Both the position numbers and the translations under genes were made by a program. From the NCBI GenBank assembly GCA_003454415.1, contig DMKG01000297.1, positions 1-6,019 on the forward strand: 6,019 nucleotides of DNA, written 5' to 3'. The notes below the pieces were generated by a model, which did no database searches, was not told the origin of the DNA, and saw only the letters and a list, made by a program, of their open reading frames with translations. Shown piece by piece: positions 5,946 to 6,019 of the stretch. Source of the DNA: Alphaproteobacteria bacterium. Its GTDB lineage: Bacteria > Pseudomonadota > Alphaproteobacteria > UBA11222. How positions within the stretch are numbered: the stretch's first letter is position 1; each line of letters begins with the position of its first letter.

Positions 5946-6019
<74 letters not shown>

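Overview
The window reads almost entirely on the minus strand and carries the core of a bacterial ceramide (sphingolipid) synthesis locus of the alphaproteobacterial type. The taxonomic guess rests on three things: the gene set matches the Caulobacter crescentus cluster (serine palmitoyltransferase, dedicated acyl carrier protein, ceramide reductase, acyl-ACP synthetase), the sequence is GC-rich by eye, and genes are tightly packed with non-ATG starts. Genus or family cannot be fixed from this window.

Layout in order of transcription (right to left). At 5946-6019 there is a poly-A then poly-G tail that is very probably a sequencing or assembly artefact at a contig end. At 5030-5944 lies the 3' part of a Wzx/MATE-like polysaccharide or lipid flippase. 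After 44 bases comes a fatty acyl-AMP ligase (4985-3171, AasR-like). Two bases later is an SDR-family NAD(P)-dependent reductase (3168-2221, CerR-like). A 125-base gap with an AT-rich imperfect inverted repeat follows. Then come an acyl carrier protein (2095-1841, AcpR-like) and, sharing one base with it, serine palmitoyltransferase (1841-600, Spt). A 212-base non-coding stretch (388-599) holds a probable minus-strand promoter with a perfect 12-bp palindrome over its -10 box. It drives the last gene, the N-terminal 129 residues of a flavoprotein (FMO/Baeyer-Villiger-type) monooxygenase that runs off the left edge.

How the genes work together (family knowledge plus inference): AasR activates a fatty acid as acyl-AMP and loads it onto the phosphopantetheine arm of AcpR at Ser40. 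Spt condenses the acyl thioester with L-serine to 3-oxosphinganine. A ceramide synthase, not in this window, N-acylates it. CerR reduces the 3-oxo group, giving dihydroceramide. The flippase is in the same transcriptional direction and could move a (glyco)sphingolipid or another lipid-linked product across the inner membrane, but that link is only positional. The monooxygenase has its own promoter and may be unrelated or may modify a lipid.

No tRNA, rRNA, CRISPR array, insertion sequence or convincing intrinsic terminator was found. The large plus-strand reading frames are antisense shadows of the GC-rich genes.
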